Position numbers and translations under genes: made by a program
DNA from: an uncultured Clostridia bacterium
GTDB taxonomy: Bacteria; Bacillota; Clostridia; Oscillospirales; Acutalibacteraceae
DNA length: 63,057 bases
Direction: 5' to 3'
Assembly: GCA_947369085.1 (NCBI GenBank)
Contig: CANBJR010000011.1
Span: 1-63,057 of the forward strand
Notes under the pieces: generated by a model
The model's input: only the letters and a program-made list of their open reading frames with translations
Databases searched by the model: none
What the model was told of the DNA's origin: nothing
Shown: piece after piece, positions 61,543-63,057 of the stretch
Layout of the letters: the number at the start of each line of letters is the position of its first letter
How positions within the stretch are numbered: the stretch's first letter is position 1

Positions 61543-61628
61543 TTACGCCCAATTATAGCATATATTTGGGCGAATGTCAACGCAATAGGCGTATTTACGC
61601 CCACTTTCTGCAATCACATAGGCGTATT
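61543..61628 (-). promoter_or_regulatory. Fic promoter with repeated operator half-sites
   Basis: Minus strand TTGACA (61575-61580), exact 17-bp spacer, TATAAT (61552-61557): a consensus promoter. Around it are a perfect palindrome GGCGTA-TT-TACGCC (61588-61601), the 11-mer ATAGGCGTATT twice, 33 bp apart (61585 and 61618, three helical turns), TTGGGCGAA (61566) and TTACGCCCAA (61543). The promoter elements are boxed in, as for a tightly repressed gene. Confidence 0.75.
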
Positions 61629-61681
61629 CTATTAGTATGAGCGAAAGGAAATAAATTATGCACTATAAGAGCAGTAACTTA

Positions 61682-62656
61682 TTATAACTTCTCTGAAGCT
61701 TGAATAATCATCTGTTTATATTGTTCTTTGACCTCCTGCGGTGCGAGTATCTGAACCTTACCGTCAAAGCCGAATATCCAACCGAAAAATGTATGACTTG
61801 CAGACACTTCTGTTGTCAACCTAAATGCCGTATCGTTATAGCTTGTCGTTTTTACATCTTCGCCAAAACGGTCAATCATCGTTTTCATCAAGCTGTTATC
61901 ACATAGAAGCTCGACCTCTACCTCTTGTCCGTCATACATAGAGAAAACCTCTTTGGTGAAATCAGCAAGAACAAAGTCCTTTGGTGCTTCCAAAGCAGCT
62001 TGTTCTAAAATTTCCGGCTGAGTTGCAATACGGTCCACTCTGAAAGTTACCACTTTGCCTTTTTTCTCGGAATATCCTACCACATAGTAAAAGTCATTAT
62101 TCCAAACGAGATGATATGGGCTTATAACGTAAACCTCCCCGCCATTTTTAAGAACTTTTCTCTTCGAACTATCATATTCATAGTATGTAAAAGCAATCTA
62201 CTTTTCTTGGTTGATAGCATCGTTTATCGTATCTACTATGTAATAGATTTGCTCATTATCCGGCTTAATTCGACCTGTAACATAATTATTGCGTTTGAGC
62301 TTCGATACCTCTCCTTTGCTTGCAAGTGAATGAATTTTTTTGATAAGTTCATCGCTTTTCTTAGCGGTTATAAATTTTGATGACTCTACAGCATCTATCA
62401 AAAGCTTTAATTCTGGCAGTTCAAAGGTTCGGTTTCCTATAAAATATTTGCATTGAGTAGAGTGTACGGTTACAACATCAATTCCAAAATCCTGCAACTC
62501 GGATAAATCTTTAGCGAGTGTGCTCCTGTGCACAGAAATACCGTACTCTTGCTGAAGAATATCAATCAGCTGATTTGTCGTAACCTGATGTTCTTCATCT
62601 GTATACTCCCACAAATATTTCAGAATATATAGCAACCTATTTTTGCTTTCAGACAT
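61682..62656 (-). pseudogene. WYL-domain regulator interrupted by one in-frame TAG
   Basis: A single frame of 324 codons would encode an N-terminal DeoR-like winged helix (VTTNQLIDILQQEYGISVHRSTLAKDL), a linker, and a WYL domain (ISPYHLVWNNDFYYVVGYSEKKG). Codon 153 is TAG (62198-62200) in AINQEK-TAG-IAFTYYEY, where relatives have Lys or Arg. Everything after it is in the same frame and intact to the TAA at 61682. A single AAG-to-TAG change would explain it. It may be a recent pseudogene, or the two halves may be made separately: the second from GTG near 62083. Start ATG 62656. Confidence 0.8.
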
Positions 62657-62715
62657 AACCACACCCCAAAATCATAATTACGTTCTAAATTATAGCATAG
62701 CCATAAAACAAAAGA

Positions 62716-62743
62716 AAGGAGTTCGCTATGAAACAAACTCCTT
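62716..62743 (-). terminator. Terminator of the truncated gene at the right edge
   Basis: Perfect AAGGAGTT / AACTCCTT stem, 12-nt loop, then TCTTTTGTTTT on the minus strand. Confidence 0.8.
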
Positions 62744-62748
62744 ATCAA

Positions 62749-63057
62749 TCATTTTTCTATACTTTTTATAAATTCAGGATTATATTTTTCTTTCAGTAAT
62801 TTGTTGGTAGTAGTCGAAACTACTTTCACTTTAGAACTTACAACTTTTTCTCCTGGCTTATACCCAGCATTGATATACATATAAATACAGAAAAATATCG
62901 CTATTTGTGAGGCAAATAAATCCTCTGCAAAAATTCTGTAATTATGTAAATCGTTATATACAATACAATCCTTTTCTATTTGAGCAATCTGTTTATTCCC
63001 ATTATAAATGGGTGACTTGCTTCCTTCATTGCCAAAACCAATAGGGAACAGATCAAA
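62749..63057 (-). CDS. C-terminal 102 aa of an unknown protein (5' end outside window)
   Basis: One minus-strand frame is open from the window edge to a TGA at 62749. It begins FDLFPIGFGNEGSKSPIYNG and has one hydrophobic segment (DLFASQIAIFFCIYMYI), then a lysine-rich tail. No start is visible because the gene enters from the right. I do not recognise the family. The terminator just after it supports a real gene. Confidence 0.7.
   Translation of the reverse strand, partial: FDLFPIGFGNEGSKSPIYNGNKQIAQIEKDCIVYNDLHNYRIFAEDLFASQIAIFFCIYMYINAGYKPGEKVVSSKVKVVSTTTNKLLKEKYNPEFIKSIEK

Larger units (their letters stand above)
55317..63057 (-). mobile_element. Tn916-like integrative element, integration and control end (right limit outside window)
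   Basis: Integrase, two excisionases, a sigma-like regulator, an attenuator, a zinc-ribbon protein, ImmA/IrrE and a LexA-like repressor form a single-strand block like the int-xis-regulatory end of Tn916/ICE family elements. No conjugation or relaxase gene is in the window, so those either lie beyond 63 kb or are missing. Attachment sites could not be located. The left limit is placed after the integrase terminator; the zinc-repeat nuclease may belong inside. Fic and WYL genes are included on position alone. Confidence 0.6.

Noticed and set aside
62729..62800. Plus-strand mini ORF starting MKQTPYQSFF with AAGGAG before it
   Set aside because: The ribosome-site-like sequence and start are the arms and loop of the minus-strand terminator of the truncated gene; the frame also runs antisense to that gene.
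1..63057. CRISPR arrays, tRNA, rRNA and complete insertion sequences
   Set aside because: No regularly spaced repeats, no tRNA-like cloverleaf with TTCGA loop, no rRNA and no transposase frame were seen by eye; small RNAs could be missed without a covariance search.

Overview
The window looks like a chromosomal segment of a strictly anaerobic, spore-forming Clostridia member, most likely from the Ruminococcaceae/Oscillospiraceae. The evidence is a complete eight-gene spoIIIA sporulation operon, an anaerobic (glycyl-radical) ribonucleotide reductase, a V/A-type ATPase operon, a secreted papain-like protease carrying a dockerin, AT-rich intergenic DNA, and sigma-A promoters of the TTGACA-N17-TATAAT kind. 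Species cannot be fixed from sequence reading alone.

Layout. 1-6.7 kb: small membrane proteins, a DUF2935 protein, and spoIIIAA-AH on the minus strand behind a sigma-E-like promoter. 6.8-14.1 kb: archaeal-type phosphoglycerate mutase, release factor 2, a RING-like/zinc-ribbon membrane protein, galU, a PHP phosphoesterase, and an ACT-domain/UPF0210 pair. 14.1-22.8 kb: nine-gene V-type ATPase operon in the order G/H-like, C, I, K, F, E, A, B, D. 23-29 kb: ArsR regulator plus nitroreductase, a Rieske-containing oxidoreductase, a left-handed beta-helix transferase, a PAP2 phosphatase and HflX. 29.3-34.6 kb: nadB-nadC, a ThiT-like thiamine transporter and a GlgX-type debranching enzyme. 34.7-46.4 kb: dockerin-bearing cysteine protease, a very small kinase-like protein, ilvD, an EF-G-like GTPase with an altered G4 motif, a Crp/Fnr regulator, and nrdD-nrdG behind two NrdR-like boxes 32 bp apart. 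46.4-50.4 kb: a TPM / zinc-ribbon / SPFH / small membrane protein operon resembling the Bacillus ydjGHI membrane-stress set without pspA.

50.4-63 kb is accessory DNA. It holds an intact MATE pump behind a leader peptide and a terminator hairpin that abuts its ribosome binding site. A second MATE gene is broken by two frameshifts. Next comes a protein of five 69-residue treble-clef zinc repeats fused to a PD-(D/E)XK/Vsr-like nuclease domain. Then follows the recombination and control end of a Tn916-like integrative element: integrase, two paralogous 70-aa excisionases, an alpha-CTD-like protein, a sigma-region-4-like regulator, a 24-codon leader inside a terminator (attenuator), a zinc-ribbon protein, an ImmA/IrrE protease, a 34-aa small ORF, and a LexA-like repressor with a changed cleavage site. 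Beyond that lie a Fic protein under a near-perfect promoter packed with repeated operator half-sites, a WYL regulator interrupted by one in-frame TAG, and a truncated unknown gene at the window edge.

The strongest candidates for new biology are the zinc-repeat nuclease beside the integrase, the two attenuators (MATE pump and element control region), the LexA-like/ImmA switch, and the Fic operator region.
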